Below are positions 7,465 through 15,970 of a stretch of 20,271 nt of DNA, in pieces; positions within the stretch are counted from its first letter, which is position 1; each line of letters begins with the position of its first letter. Source of the DNA: an uncultured Psychrobacillus sp. (lineage in GTDB: Bacteria > Bacillota > Bacilli > Bacillales_A > Planococcaceae); assembly GCA_934234185.1 (NCBI GenBank), contig CAKQHO010000052.1, positions 1 to 20,271 of the forward strand, read 5' to 3'. The notes under the pieces were generated by a model. The model worked only from the letters and a program-made list of their open reading frames with translations, was not told the DNA's origin and made no database searches. Made by a program: the position numbers and the translations under genes.

Positions 7465-8916
7465 ATGAAAAAATTACTTAACTACCTTTCTTTAGCTATT
7501 TGTCTTAGCCTTTTGTCACTAGTAGTTTCTGTGGAAAGCACCCTTGCCAAGGCACCAGAGTTCCAAGGTGGAGTATCAAATGAATATACATATGAAGAGA
7601 TTTTCTTCTTAACTGGAACTCCTATTAAATTTACTGGAAAGCCTGTCATTACAGAAAGAGAGAGCAAAAACCAAGTCACTACTACTTATAAATTTAATCT
7701 TACCTCCCCTTCTGGCGGCAAGCTAACAAGAAATGTTGTGTATGTGTCTACACTTGAAGCTCATGCAGACAAAGGACAAACTACTTCCAACACCATTGTA
7801 AAGAGCTATTCAGAAAAGATTATTATTGGGCAAGAAACTTATACACTTGATGACTATCAGTTCTCTAAAGCTTCTGTCATTGATAATAGACCAGCAACCG
7901 ATTACTATTCTGGTAATATCTCCGGAAGAAAGACTTACATTAAAAGTACTAAAGGAGCAGGATCCAATACCTATAAAGAAACTATCACGATGTTTATGAG
8001 TGGAAGAGATATGGGATACAAAAACTTCTGGGGGGCTACGGAGACTCAGTTAATGGATTACGAAATTATCACTCCATACGGTACAGCTTTTATTACAAGT
8101 AAGGTTTCAGACAGCAAATCGAAGATATTGCAATACGAGCCTAATCCTCCCACTCTATCAAGCTTTGTTGGAGGCCACTCGGTTATCAATTCTAGCAATA
8201 TGATTGCAGAGTATACGTATGATATACCTTTTGCAAGATATACCGCACAAAAAGGAAAAATAAATCTAACGCAAGAAAACCTACCGACAGTAGAAAGATT
8301 AATAGTCCCAAAATTTAGAGACCTATCTAATCACTGGGCAAAGGATGAGATTGAGAAGCTTTATTCATTAGGTATATTAGATGAATCTAGTCAGTTCTTT
8401 TCTCCGAATACACCGATGAAAAGATATCAATTCACCGTAGGAGTACTAAAAGCAGTCGACCTACGAGTTTTAGAACAACCGAAAGCAAAAAAAATCCCGA
8501 GTAAAGCAATTTTTAAGGACTTAAATGCGAAAGATCCTGACTATCTTTACATTGAAAGTGCAGTGGAAAAAGGAATTATTAATGGAGTCAATCCTACTAC
8601 CTTTGCTCCAAACCAACCCATTAAACGTGCACAGGCTGTGGCTATCCTAGTTCGTGCCCTTGGATTAGAAGGAAGAGCGCCAAGTCCAGGCTTTAAAACA
8701 AATTATGTAGATGATAAAAAAATACCTGCCTATGCAAAGGACAGTATTTATGTAGCAACAGAGCTCGGACTAATAAGTGGAGATGAGAAAAATCGCTTCA
8801 ACCCAAACCAACCGCTCACAAGAGCACAGGCGTCTGCTATCATCTCTCGTTTCTTGAACTTCTTGGAAGCAGATTTGAAACAAAATTATCGTGATGACAT
8901 GCTCTTTTTTGACTAA
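7465..8916 (+). CDS. secreted protein with three C-terminal SLH domains
   Basis: The start at 7465 is chosen because MKKLLNYLSLAICLSLLSLV begins a clean signal peptide there; the 20 codons upstream run through the intergenic hairpin and lack signal-peptide character. This gives 483 residues. Cleavage is likely after A28 or A30. Residues about 31-280 form a beta-rich region of unknown family, with TTYKFNLTSPSGGKLTRNVV and several Thr/Ser/Tyr-rich strands. Three SLH domains follow (about 283-330, 348-400, 411-466); the last two carry KRAQ and TRAQ at the usual TRAE position. SLH triplets bind pyruvylated secondary cell-wall polymer, so the protein should coat the wall. The ribosome site AGAGGAAG is unusually far (about 11-14 bases). 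It lies between two other secreted-protein genes. Confidence 0.85.
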   Translation: MKKLLNYLSLAICLSLLSLVVSVESTLAKAPEFQGGVSNEYTYEEIFFLTGTPIKFTGKPVITERESKNQVTTTYKFNLTSPSGGKLTRNVVYVSTLEAHADKGQTTSNTIVKSYSEKIIIGQETYTLDDYQFSKASVIDNRPATDYYSGNISGRKTYIKSTKGAGSNTYKETITMFMSGRDMGYKNFWGATETQLMDYEIITPYGTAFITSKVSDSKSKILQYEPNPPTLSSFVGGHSVINSSNMIAEYTYDIPFARYTAQKGKINLTQENLPTVERLIVPKFRDLSNHWAKDEIEKLYSLGILDESSQFFSPNTPMKRYQFTVGVLKAVDLRVLEQPKAKKIPSKAIFKDLNAKDPDYLYIESAVEKGIINGVNPTTFAPNQPIKRAQAVAILVRALGLEGRAPSPGFKTNYVDDKKIPAYAKDSIYVATELGLISGDEKNRFNPNQPLTRAQASAIISRFLNFLEADLKQNYRDDMLFFD

Positions 8917-8934
8917 GTGGAAGGAATGACTTAA

Positions 8935-11181
8935 ATGAAAGCTTGTAAAAAAAATATATTGCTTCTATTTTTACTATTTTTGCTAATCCCAAGCTACACG
9001 GCAGTAAACGCTGCCAGCCTTTATAAGGATGTTAACAAAAATTATTGGGCATACAGCTCCATCGAGTGGGCCACAAATAAAGGGATAATGGCAGGGTACC
9101 CTGATGGCACATTTGGGCCAACAAAAGAAATGACAGAATCACAATTAGTATCTATACTAACAAAATTTGACAGCTCTTATAAAAGAGTTAGTCCCTATAT
9201 TGCAAAGTCTGGGGAATCAAGCTCTGCAGGCTATTATCGTTATTTTAAAAGTAAACAGATCCCTTTAGCTGGGCTCTCTGATACTAAACAAAGAAACAAA
9301 CCAATTACACGCGGACAATTTGCTAAAATTATAGCCGCAGCAGATGGGCATAAGCTTACAGAAAAATTTGCTGTTGAATACTTGTATAGCCAAGGACTTT
9401 CCAATGGGACTAGCGGCAAAAAGACATATGAGGATTTTCAACCAAAACGCAAACTTACCAGGGCCGATGCAATTGTCTATTTGAACCGCCTTGACAATCG
9501 AGGAACCTATAAAATAACAGGTATTAAAACTAATGGGAATATAGCTGATGTACCCGCAGACTTCCCAGACCAAGGCACGATAGTTTTTCCAAATCCAACA
9601 CAGCCAGGCGCAACCAAGCCACCAGCTTCTGGTAATGATACTAGAGTAGCCGCAGTTGATATAGATAGCCCTGCCTTAATAGCTAATGGGGTAGACTCCG
9701 GATTTATTACTATAACACTTAAGGATTGTTACGGTAATCCTATTTCCTATGATCAATCAATTCCATTAGTTGTTCGATCTGCACTAGGGGCTTCCATCTC
9801 AACAGAGCAAGGCGGTAAAGTAAATTCTTATACTACACTTTACACAGATGGCCCAGATATAACCGCTAATATTACGGCTATCAAGTCGACCAAAACAGTG
9901 ACCGATACTATCTCCTTTACAATAAGCGATAGCAATTATACAGGAGTTAATATGTCCTGCTATCGAAATCCTGTTAACGTAAAAATCGCTTACGAACCGA
10001 AGGCGGAGCTACGTATTGAACATGAGACGTATAATTGGGGTTATGATGTTAAAGGCCAAACTATTCAAGTCAAGGCTACCATTGTCCGTCCTGGTGGAGA
10101 AGTGATTACGGATTACAATGGGAAGGTTACATTCACCTCTCCAAATTTAAATTTTACTAGCAATGAAGTAGCCTTTATCAATGGAGTAGCAAGAGCAACA
10201 GTTGAAAACTCAACCAATAGAGGATATAACCAATTCACTGCCTCGATCACACAGGCTGATCCAAGATATAACGCAGTAGTTGGAGCAGTTACTAAAAGTC
10301 AAACGCAGGAAGTATATATAGACCAGCCATTATCGATTAATTATAGCTGTCCTAGAAACTTTGAGGTTGGATTCATTATTGACTCTTCAGCTAGCATGCT
10401 GCGAAATGATCCAGATCGACTAAGGGTATCTAAATCCCAGGAGATGATTACGAAGCTAGGTGCAGCTTATAACGTCGGCAGCCATTTTAATGCAAAGGGA
10501 TACCTGCTTGCTACAGGAAACCAGTATACAGTTAGCTCCTCCTTCCAAAATGTAACCCAATCCGGAGGAACAAACATTATTGCTGGATTAGACCTAGCAA
10601 TTGATAGGTTCTCAGCTAACCAGACACCAAAAATCGCTATCTTACTAACTGATGGTAAATCTAATACGAACAAGGTAGTATCCCTTATTCAAAAGGCAAG
10701 AGATCGTAACGTGACTATTTATACAATTGGCTTAGGAGATAAAAGCCAGTTAAATGAGGAATTTTTAGACCAGTTGGCGAACAGCACAGGAGGAAGCTAC
10801 TTCCATGTTGAAAAGAGTAGAGATATTTTCACTGCTTATCAAACCATTATCAATGAAGTAACATGTGCGACGCCACCGCCTAGCTGCTCTTATTTTAATC
10901 AAGGCTTTATAACGCCTACCATTAGACTAACAAGCAGTAATTTATATATGAATACATTTATGGATAATAATTGTGGGGCGACTGCTCGAGTAATTGTTCG
11001 CTTCTCGTCCTTAGAAGGAAATATTGATTATGAATTAATTGACCGTGGACAAAACTATTATGCTATAGAAAAAGGAAGCTATGAAATTGCAAATCTCTCT
11101 CTATTCTCTGAAGGTAAATTTATCGCCTACGATGAATATGGCAACATTATTGGAGAACAGATAGTGAACATTAGTAATTAA
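8935..11181 (+). CDS. SLH-anchored von Willebrand factor A domain surface protein
   Basis: This 748-residue protein has a signal peptide (cleavage near VNA, 26) and three N-terminal SLH-like domains (about 28-82, a degenerate one about 97-137, and 141-187). A Pro-rich linker (about 216-234) precedes two Ig/invasin-like regions (about 236-332 and 355-460). A von Willebrand A domain (about 474-642) has the complete MIDAS: D483-S485-S487 in DSSAS, T546 in GGTN and D573 in LLTDG. The beta-rich C-terminal region runs about 645-748. Six cysteines lie in the mature part (265, 342, 472, 644, 651, 680), unusual for a secreted Bacillales protein and suggestive of disulfides. An intact MIDAS implies metal-dependent ligand binding or adhesion outside the cell. 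It follows the previous gene by 18 bases with AAGGA before the start. The ligand is unknown. Confidence 0.88.
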   Translation: MKACKKNILLLFLLFLLIPSYTAVNAASLYKDVNKNYWAYSSIEWATNKGIMAGYPDGTFGPTKEMTESQLVSILTKFDSSYKRVSPYIAKSGESSSAGYYRYFKSKQIPLAGLSDTKQRNKPITRGQFAKIIAAADGHKLTEKFAVEYLYSQGLSNGTSGKKTYEDFQPKRKLTRADAIVYLNRLDNRGTYKITGIKTNGNIADVPADFPDQGTIVFPNPTQPGATKPPASGNDTRVAAVDIDSPALIANGVDSGFITITLKDCYGNPISYDQSIPLVVRSALGASISTEQGGKVNSYTTLYTDGPDITANITAIKSTKTVTDTISFTISDSNYTGVNMSCYRNPVNVKIAYEPKAELRIEHETYNWGYDVKGQTIQVKATIVRPGGEVITDYNGKVTFTSPNLNFTSNEVAFINGVARATVENSTNRGYNQFTASITQADPRYNAVVGAVTKSQTQEVYIDQPLSINYSCPRNFEVGFIIDSSASMLRNDPDRLRVSKSQEMITKLGAAYNVGSHFNAKGYLLATGNQYTVSSSFQNVTQSGGTNIIAGLDLAIDRFSANQTPKIAILLTDGKSNTNKVVSLIQKARDRNVTIYTIGLGDKSQLNEEFLDQLANSTGGSYFHVEKSRDIFTAYQTIINEVTCATPPPSCSYFNQGFITPTIRLTSSNLYMNTFMDNNCGATARVIVRFSSLEGNIDYELIDRGQNYYAIEKGSYEIANLSLFSEGKFIAYDEYGNIIGEQIVNISN

Positions 11182-11188
11182 TTAGCAC

Positions 11189-11223
11189 AAAAAGGATTGG
11201 AACAAGTTGTTCCAATCCTTTTT
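11189..11223. terminator. bidirectional terminator with perfect 17-bp arms
   Basis: Positions 11189-11205 and 11207-11223 are perfect inverted arms (AAAAAGGATTGGAACAA and its complement) around a single central G; folding would open a few central pairs as the loop. An A-run on the left and a T-run on the right allow termination in both directions. It ends the three-gene surface operon on plus and can end the permease transcript on minus, beyond the repeat copy. Confidence 0.9.
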
Positions 11224-11224
11224 A

Positions 11225-11311
11225 GATGATTCTTGTTGTGGTGGCTGAGGTGCTACCTCTCGCCGTTCCCCATTTGCTTGTCGGGGCAGACAAAGGCGCT
11301 TGCGCTTTTCT
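11225..11311 (-). repeat. dispersed GC-rich intergenic repeat, copy 2
   Basis: On the minus strand this begins AGAAAAGCGCAAGCGCC, with its first two bases inside the TAG stop (11310-11312) of the permease gene. It matches copy 1 (22-64) at 41 of 43 positions, then shares GGCGAG, CTCAGCCA and CATCTAAAAA. It carries the exact GCGCAAGCGC palindrome. It lies in sense orientation relative to the gene it follows, between that gene and the terminator at 11189-11223. Confidence 0.85.
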
Positions 11312-12653
11312 ATACAAATATTAACCATAAGATCATTGTGACGATGATCGTGGTGACACCTTGTAGTAATGTCGCTACAGTTTGTGCTTTATAGGCATCT
11401 GTCACCTTCATTCCGCTAAACTGTGTTACAACCCAGAAGTAACTATCATTAACATGGCTCACTGTCATCGCTCCGGCACCAATGGCCATTACTACTAACG
11501 CTAACGGAAGTGCTCCAGAAATATCTAATGTAGCTAGCATTGGATATACCAATGTGGATGTGACAACTAACGCCGTAGTGGAAGAGCCCTGTGCAGTTTT
11601 TAGAGCTGCAGCGATTAAGAATGGCACTAGCAGGAACATTGCGCCACTGCCTAATGCAGTTAAATCCATTTTTTCTAATAATCCTTGTACCCCTGAATCT
11701 TTAATTACCGTACCAAAGGCGCCCCCTGCTCCGGTTATTAGTAAAATTGGTGCAGCTTCCTTTAAGCTCTCTCCGATCCATCCTGTAAGTGTCTTTTCAC
11801 TAATCTCCGGAAGTAACAAGAAGGAAGCCAGCACTCCAAACAGTAAGGCAACAGTTGGTGCGCCTAGAAATTGTAGAAAGTTTGATAAGGCCGAATCGTC
11901 TAATACTAGCTTAGCCGTTGAACCTATTCCTATTAGAACAATCGGTAAAACGATGGGAAGGAAAGCCTTGAAGGTAGATGGCATTTTCCCAAAGGACTTT
12001 ATCACTTCCTCGTAATCTAAAGCCTCTTCCTTGTCTGCCGGAACATCGATTTTTGTTCCTACCTTAATAGCCCAAAAATAACCGACTATTACCGCTGGAA
12101 TGGCTACCAATAATCCTACTAAAATAATGGTGCCTAAGTAATCCGTTGCTCCAATATTACCCGCGGCCGCAATAGGACCAGGAGTTGGAGGGACTAATGT
12201 ATGAGTTGCATATAATCCTGTAGAAAGTGCGATAGCCATAGAAGCAACCTTTACTTTCGCTCTTTTTGCTAATGATTTTTTCAAGCTTGATAGAATAACA
12301 AACCCAGAATCACAAAAAACAGGGATAGAAACAATATAACCTATTATTGACATTGCCAACTGTGGTCTTTTTTCTCCTAAGAGTCTTAAAACAACCTCTG
12401 CTAGTCTGTATGCTGCTCCAGACTTTTCTAAGATGACCCCAATAATTGTTCCCGCAACAATAACAATTCCGATACTAGTCATCAGATTACCGAAGCCTGT
12501 ATTGATTGTAGAAACAACAGTTAGCAATGGCATGCCAGATGCTATCCCTACAAAAAATGCACTAATTAGTAAGGATAAAAACGGGTGAATCTTAAACACA
12601 GCAGTAGCTAACACAACAAACAATACACCTATAAAAATAATAACGAATAACAT
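11310..12653 (-). CDS. GntP-family permease, probably for glycerate
   Basis: The 447-residue membrane protein is almost entirely hydrophobic helices, as expected for the gluconate:H+ symporter (GntP) family. Family signatures include CDSGFVILSSLKKSLAKR, THTLVPPTPGPIAAAG, GAGGAFGTVIKDSGVQ, KTAQGSSTTAL and SHVNDSYFWVVTQF near the C-terminus. Length is normal for the family. It starts five bases after the glycerate kinase stop, with its ribosome site inside the end of that gene, so the two are cotranscribed. The neighbours indicate glycerate or a related small sugar acid as substrate rather than gluconate; that is inference from context. Confidence 0.88.
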   Translation of the reverse strand: MLFVIIFIGVLFVVLATAVFKIHPFLSLLISAFFVGIASGMPLLTVVSTINTGFGNLMTSIGIVIVAGTIIGVILEKSGAAYRLAEVVLRLLGEKRPQLAMSIIGYIVSIPVFCDSGFVILSSLKKSLAKRAKVKVASMAIALSTGLYATHTLVPPTPGPIAAAGNIGATDYLGTIILVGLLVAIPAVIVGYFWAIKVGTKIDVPADKEEALDYEEVIKSFGKMPSTFKAFLPIVLPIVLIGIGSTAKLVLDDSALSNFLQFLGAPTVALLFGVLASFLLLPEISEKTLTGWIGESLKEAAPILLITGAGGAFGTVIKDSGVQGLLEKMDLTALGSGAMFLLVPFLIAAALKTAQGSSTTALVVTSTLVYPMLATLDISGALPLALVVMAIGAGAMTVSHVNDSYFWVVTQFSGMKVTDAYKAQTVATLLQGVTTIIVTMILWLIFV

Positions 12654-12658
12654 TTGCC

Positions 12659-13789
12659 TTACCCCTCTTTCTCTAAAATAGATTGTATGATTTCTTTCGT
12701 GCGTAACCTTACATAATGACCAGGATTACGGAGGGAATCCTTTTGTGTAACTGTTTCTCCTACTACACTAGCAATCTTCCAAAAGTGAGGAGAAAGCAGC
12801 TCTTCTTCTTCTATTACTCCAGATATTAAAATAGTAGGTATTCCATATTCACGTGCAATATTAGCAACACCTAGTGGCGCTTTACCCGAAAGAGTCTGAA
12901 AGTCACTCTTCCCTTCGCCTGTAATAACGAGGTCAGCTTGTTGAATCATCTCTCTAAAATGTATTGTTTCCATGACTACATCTATGCCTGGTTTTAATTT
13001 AACTGGGAAAAAAGATAGTAAGGCACCGCCTACTCCTCCCGCAGCTCCTGCTCCTGGATATTCATGAATGCGGAATCCTGTTGTACTCTCTATTTTATCT
13101 GCTAAATCTTCCAGCTTCTTATCCAATATGTCTATATCCTCTGGCCTTACACCTTTCTGAGGACCAAAAACTGCTGTCGCACCATTTCTACCGATAAATG
13201 GATTATCAACATCACATGCAACTGTAAACCTTGATTCATTTATTCTATGGTCTAAGCGAGTTGTATCAATCTCTTGTAATTCCGTTGTTAGAAACTCTCC
13301 TGGAGGGATATCCTCCCCTGTTATACTTCGCAGCCTAGCACCTAGCGCCTGGAGCATTCCAGCTCCCCCGTCATTGGTTGCACTACCACCTATACCAATG
13401 ATGAAGCTTCGGTACCCTTGCTCTAATGCATGTAAAATTATTTCTCCAGTCCCATAGCTACTAGCCTTTAACGGATTTCTCTCCTGTTCGTTGACTAAAG
13501 TAAGTCCCGAAGCTCTTGCCATCTCTATTACACAGGTTTTGCCGTCACCAAGAATTCCATAACTGGCCTCTATCAATCTTCCTAAAGGATCGTGGACTTG
13601 AGTCGAAACCATTTGTCCATATGTCGCTTCTACAAGAGATTCTAATGTACCTTCCCCACCGTCTGCTACAGGTAGTAGTACAGTTTCGACTTTAGCATTT
13701 ACTTCCTTTATTCCACTTACCATTTCAGCAGCTACCTCGGCAGCTGTTAAGGAACCCTTGAAAGAGTCCGGACTTACAACGATTTTCAT
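12659..13789 (-). CDS. glxK: glycerate 2-kinase (GarK/GlxK family)
   Basis: The enzyme phosphorylates D-glycerate with ATP to give 2-phosphoglycerate, which enters lower glycolysis in the cytoplasm. The 376-residue chain is full length for this family. Signatures are SPDSFKGSLTAAEVA (6-20), PVADGGEGT (40-48), GIGGSATNDGGAG (132-144), GAGAAGGVGGAL and DLVITGEGKSD. GGAGGT lies before the start at 13789. It is first in an operon with the GntP permease and divergent from a CdaR-type activator. A cre site just upstream indicates repression by CcpA when preferred sugars are present. Confidence 0.94.
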   Translation of the reverse strand: MKIVVSPDSFKGSLTAAEVAAEMVSGIKEVNAKVETVLLPVADGGEGTLESLVEATYGQMVSTQVHDPLGRLIEASYGILGDGKTCVIEMARASGLTLVNEQERNPLKASSYGTGEIILHALEQGYRSFIIGIGGSATNDGGAGMLQALGARLRSITGEDIPPGEFLTTELQEIDTTRLDHRINESRFTVACDVDNPFIGRNGATAVFGPQKGVRPEDIDILDKKLEDLADKIESTTGFRIHEYPGAGAAGGVGGALLSFFPVKLKPGIDVVMETIHFREMIQQADLVITGEGKSDFQTLSGKAPLGVANIAREYGIPTILISGVIEEEELLSPHFWKIASVVGETVTQKDSLRNPGHYVRLRTKEIIQSILEKEG

Positions 13790-13807
13790 AGGTTTACCTC
13801 CATTTTA

Positions 13808-13821
13808 TAAAAGCGCTTTCA
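13808..13821 (-). promoter_or_regulatory. cre site (CcpA operator) for the glycerate operon
   Basis: On the minus strand this reads TGAAAGCGCTTTTA, differing from the strong cre form TGAAAGCGCTTTCA at one position. It lies 19-32 bases before the glycerate kinase start and just downstream of a TATAAT box, so it probably overlaps the transcription start, a classic position for CcpA repression. Confidence 0.8.
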
Positions 13822-13824
13822 AAA

Positions 13825-13830
13825 ATTATA
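13825..13830 (-). promoter_or_regulatory. -10 box of the glycerate kinase/permease operon
   Basis: The minus strand reads TATAAT here, 35 bases before the start codon. No good -35 lies at 16-18 bases, which fits a promoter that needs an activator such as the divergent CdaR-type protein. Confidence 0.5.
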
Positions 13831-13852
13831 GTGCAAATTGAAAGAAAATACA

Positions 13853-13869
13853 TTATACTTTAAGTATAA
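13853..13869. promoter_or_regulatory. 17-bp palindrome between divergent glxK and cdaR, regulator site candidate
   Basis: TTATACTT, a central T and AAGTATAA form a perfect palindrome. It lies 23 bases upstream of the TATAAT box for glxK on the minus strand, in the usual activator position, and 48 bases before the cdaR start. It may bind the CdaR-type regulator, but no consensus confirms this and AT-rich palindromes arise by chance. Confidence 0.4.
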
Positions 13870-13916
13870 ATTTACTGTATTATAACAGCTTGTTTTTTAT
13901 ACATTGAGGTGAAATG

Positions 13917-14993
13917 ATGATTACGAAACAATTAGCCAATCAAATCGTTGAACAAACGATGCTACGACTTCATCGAAATATTAATGTCATGCAAACCAAT
14001 GGAGTAATATTAGCTTCAGGTGATCATTTGCGCATAAATAGTATTCATGAGGGGGCAATCGAAGTTACTCGGACATTACTTCCGCTTCATATTACCAAAA
14101 GCAATAATCATCTGTTTCCACATTCAAAGCCGGGAATTAACATGCCTATTTTCTTTCAAAAGGAGCTCGTTGGAGTAATTGGGATAACTGGTGATCCGGA
14201 GGAGCTAGTAGAGTTTGCCAACCTTGTACAATTGACAACGGAAATGATGGTTCATCAGACCTTAATAGTTTCTGAGCGAGAGTGGAAAAGAAAGCTTCAG
14301 GAGATGATATTTGAAGAATTACTGAGTGGACAAACATCCAAAAAGTTACTGGTCGAGCGATTAAAAAAACTTGGATTTAAGAATGTTCCTCCATACTATG
14401 CAATGATGTTAGAAATTAATCCAGAAACGAGCTCCTACCAAAGCATATTACAGGAAATCGAGATATTATTTCCAAAAGGGACAGTACTAGTGGGCCATTA
14501 CCAGGCAAAGGAACACTTTATACTAGTATCCAGCTTAACAAAGTTAGAGTTTAGTCATACTTTAAAAAACTTTCTCTCAAGTATGCAAAAATTCCATATA
14601 CTGCCAATAGGCGTAGGGCAAGAAGTAGAATCGTTAGATCAAGTACTACATGCTTATAAAACAGCTAAAGTAGCTTATGAGTACGGAAATGATAAAAACG
14701 ATGTAAAGCATTTTGAAGAGGCAGAGCTTTTCTATCTGTTAAAGAATAAAGAAACACCAGAGGTAAAGCATTTTACAAGTAGACTTCTTGCAACTCTCGA
14801 TAATAAGCTTATACATACCTTACAAGTATACTTTCATGCTAACCAACAACTTCTTATTAGCGCTGACGAGTTAAACATTCACCGACACACACTAACTTAC
14901 CGGTTACAGAAAGTGAAAGAGCTCACTGGCTATGATCCATCAGTTTTTCAAGAAGCTCTTCTGTTACAAATAGCGCTGTGGCTACAAAAGTAA
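13917..14993 (+). CDS. cdaR: CdaR/SdaR-type transcriptional regulator of sugar-acid use
   Basis: The protein (358 residues) has an N-terminal diacid-recognition domain (about 4-135, with NGVILASGD, PIFFQKELVGVIGITGDPEE and an MMVHQT helix). A middle GGDEF-like/PucR-type region follows, then a C-terminal PucR-type helix-turn-helix (about 313-340, ELNIHRHTLTYRLQKVKELTG). Two ATG codons are adjacent (13914, 13917); the second sits at better distance from GAGGTG. Relatives activate glycerate, glucarate and galactarate genes. Divergence from the glycerate kinase/permease operon says it controls that operon, probably sensing glycerate or an upstream acid. Confidence 0.9.
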   Translation: MITKQLANQIVEQTMLRLHRNINVMQTNGVILASGDHLRINSIHEGAIEVTRTLLPLHITKSNNHLFPHSKPGINMPIFFQKELVGVIGITGDPEELVEFANLVQLTTEMMVHQTLIVSEREWKRKLQEMIFEELLSGQTSKKLLVERLKKLGFKNVPPYYAMMLEINPETSSYQSILQEIEILFPKGTVLVGHYQAKEHFILVSSLTKLEFSHTLKNFLSSMQKFHILPIGVGQEVESLDQVLHAYKTAKVAYEYGNDKNDVKHFEEAELFYLLKNKETPEVKHFTSRLLATLDNKLIHTLQVYFHANQQLLISADELNIHRHTLTYRLQKVKELTGYDPSVFQEALLLQIALWLQK

Positions 14994-14994
14994 T

Positions 14995-15031
14995 AAAGGA
15001 GCCGTCTGAAAAGTTTTGAGACGGCTCCTTT
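14995..15031 (+). terminator. terminator after cdaR
   Basis: AAAGGAGCCGTCT (14995-15007) and AGACGGCTCCTTT (15019-15031) form a perfect 13-bp stem with an 11-base loop, starting one base after the cdaR stop. The T-run is short (TTT, part of the stem), so efficiency may be moderate. Confidence 0.8.
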
Positions 15032-15107
15032 GCGACGAGGATGGTGGCATTTTGATGCGACCACCACAGGAGCAATGCTACCTAGCGGATATCTGTAAAA
15101 GAAGGAA

Positions 15108-15144
15108 GGGGTGTCCCATAAGTTTTTTACTTATGGGACACCCC
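15108..15144 (-). terminator. strong 16-bp hairpin after the NlpC/P60 gene
   Basis: GGGGTGTCCCATAAGT (15108-15123) and ACTTATGGGACACCCC (15129-15144) are perfect arms around a TTTTT loop. It lies 15 bases past the minus-strand stop at 15159. On minus it is followed by TTCCTTCTTTT. On plus, T-rich sequence follows within 10 bases, so it may also back up cdaR termination. Confidence 0.75.
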
Positions 15145-15158
15145 CTACGATTTTATTA

Positions 15159-15647
15159 TTATTTTTTTGCTACTGATATAGTGGCTACTCTCTTAGAGCC
15201 AACATATTTTTTACCCCAATAGTATGGGTCATTAAGCTTATCTACACGAACACCCTTTGATGTAGATGCATGGATAAACTTGCCGTTTCCTATGTACATC
15301 CCTACGTGCGATACACCTTTACCTGAAGTATTAAAAAATACTAAATCTCCAGTTTTTAAATCAGCTTTTTTGACGCTTTTCCCAGTGCTATACATCCCTG
15401 AAGCGGTTCTCGGTAATTTTACACCGTTTGCCTTATATACATAGCCTACAAATCCAGAACAATCAAATCCTGCCTTCGTTGTCCCACCATAACTATATTT
15501 AATTCCAACTAAATTTTTCGCACTCGATACTATTTTTGTTGATGATACAGAAGAAGCAGCTTCTGCTGTATTTCCTCCAAATGTTCCCGCGGCTAAAACC
15601 AATGATAAACTAAAAATTGTAATGATTTTTTTAAACAAAGAAGTCAA
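15159..15647 (-). CDS. secreted NlpC/P60 cell-wall hydrolase
   Basis: The 162-residue protein has a signal peptide (likely cut after AEA, residue 30) and one NlpC/P60 domain (about 36-160). The catalytic triad is visible: C63 in FDCSGFV, H114 in SHVGMYIG and H126 in FIHAS. Such enzymes cleave gamma-D-Glu to diamino-acid bonds in peptidoglycan stem peptides. There is no SH3, LysM or other wall-binding domain, so it is a minimal diffusible form. The start is TTG with GGGGGA about 10 bases upstream; no ATG gives the complete signal peptide. It is a single-gene unit. Confidence 0.9.
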   Translation of the reverse strand: MTSLFKKIITIFSLSLVLAAGTFGGNTAEAASSVSSTKIVSSAKNLVGIKYSYGGTTKAGFDCSGFVGYVYKANGVKLPRTASGMYSTGKSVKKADLKTGDLVFFNTSGKGVSHVGMYIGNGKFIHASTSKGVRVDKLNDPYYWGKKYVGSKRVATISVAKK

Positions 15648-15970
15648 AATCCAAGTTCCCCCGTAGCTGTAGATTGAAAAATAATGCTAAATTATTCACA
15701 AAATTTATCTATACCCATCCTAACACGTTTAAAACAATAACGAGTTTACAGTTATGTAACAATCATATTACAGAGTACAAAAAAACATTTTGTAATACTA
15801 ATCTTTATTCACAGGATACTTAACAAACTTTCCTTTATTCTGGAATAACTTCCTGTTTCACTTCACTTCTTCCATTATTAATTTAAAATATTCCAACAAC
15901 TAATTGATGAAGTATTGTTTTTTCAGTATAATAAACAAATTAGAAACTCAGAAAAGAGGAGGAGAAATAG
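15648..15970. other. intergenic region between divergent NlpC/P60 and YfcC genes
   Basis: This AT-rich stretch of 323 bases has no ORF with a ribosome site. It holds the promoter at 15904-15932 for the plus-strand operon. A possible minus-strand promoter for NlpC/P60 (TTGTTA, 17 bases, TATTGT, near 15735-15765) is weak. TGTAA and TTACA near 15755-15773 form a short inverted pair. I see nothing else. Confidence 0.5.
15904..15932 (+). promoter_or_regulatory. sigma-A promoter of the YfcC/M20/epimerase operon
   Basis: TTGATG (15904-15909), a 17-base spacer and a perfect TATAAT (15927-15932) lie 39 bases before the transporter start at 15971. The spacing is ideal and the -35 matches four of six. 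Confidence 0.75.

Noticed and set aside
11482..12015. Long open frame of 177 codons antisense to the GntP permease
   Set aside because: Frames of this size are common opposite membrane-protein genes; the permease has full family signatures on minus and this frame has none.
15016..15222. Small plus-strand frame after cdaR
   Set aside because: It runs through two terminator hairpins and into the antisense of the NlpC/P60 gene, with no ribosome site.
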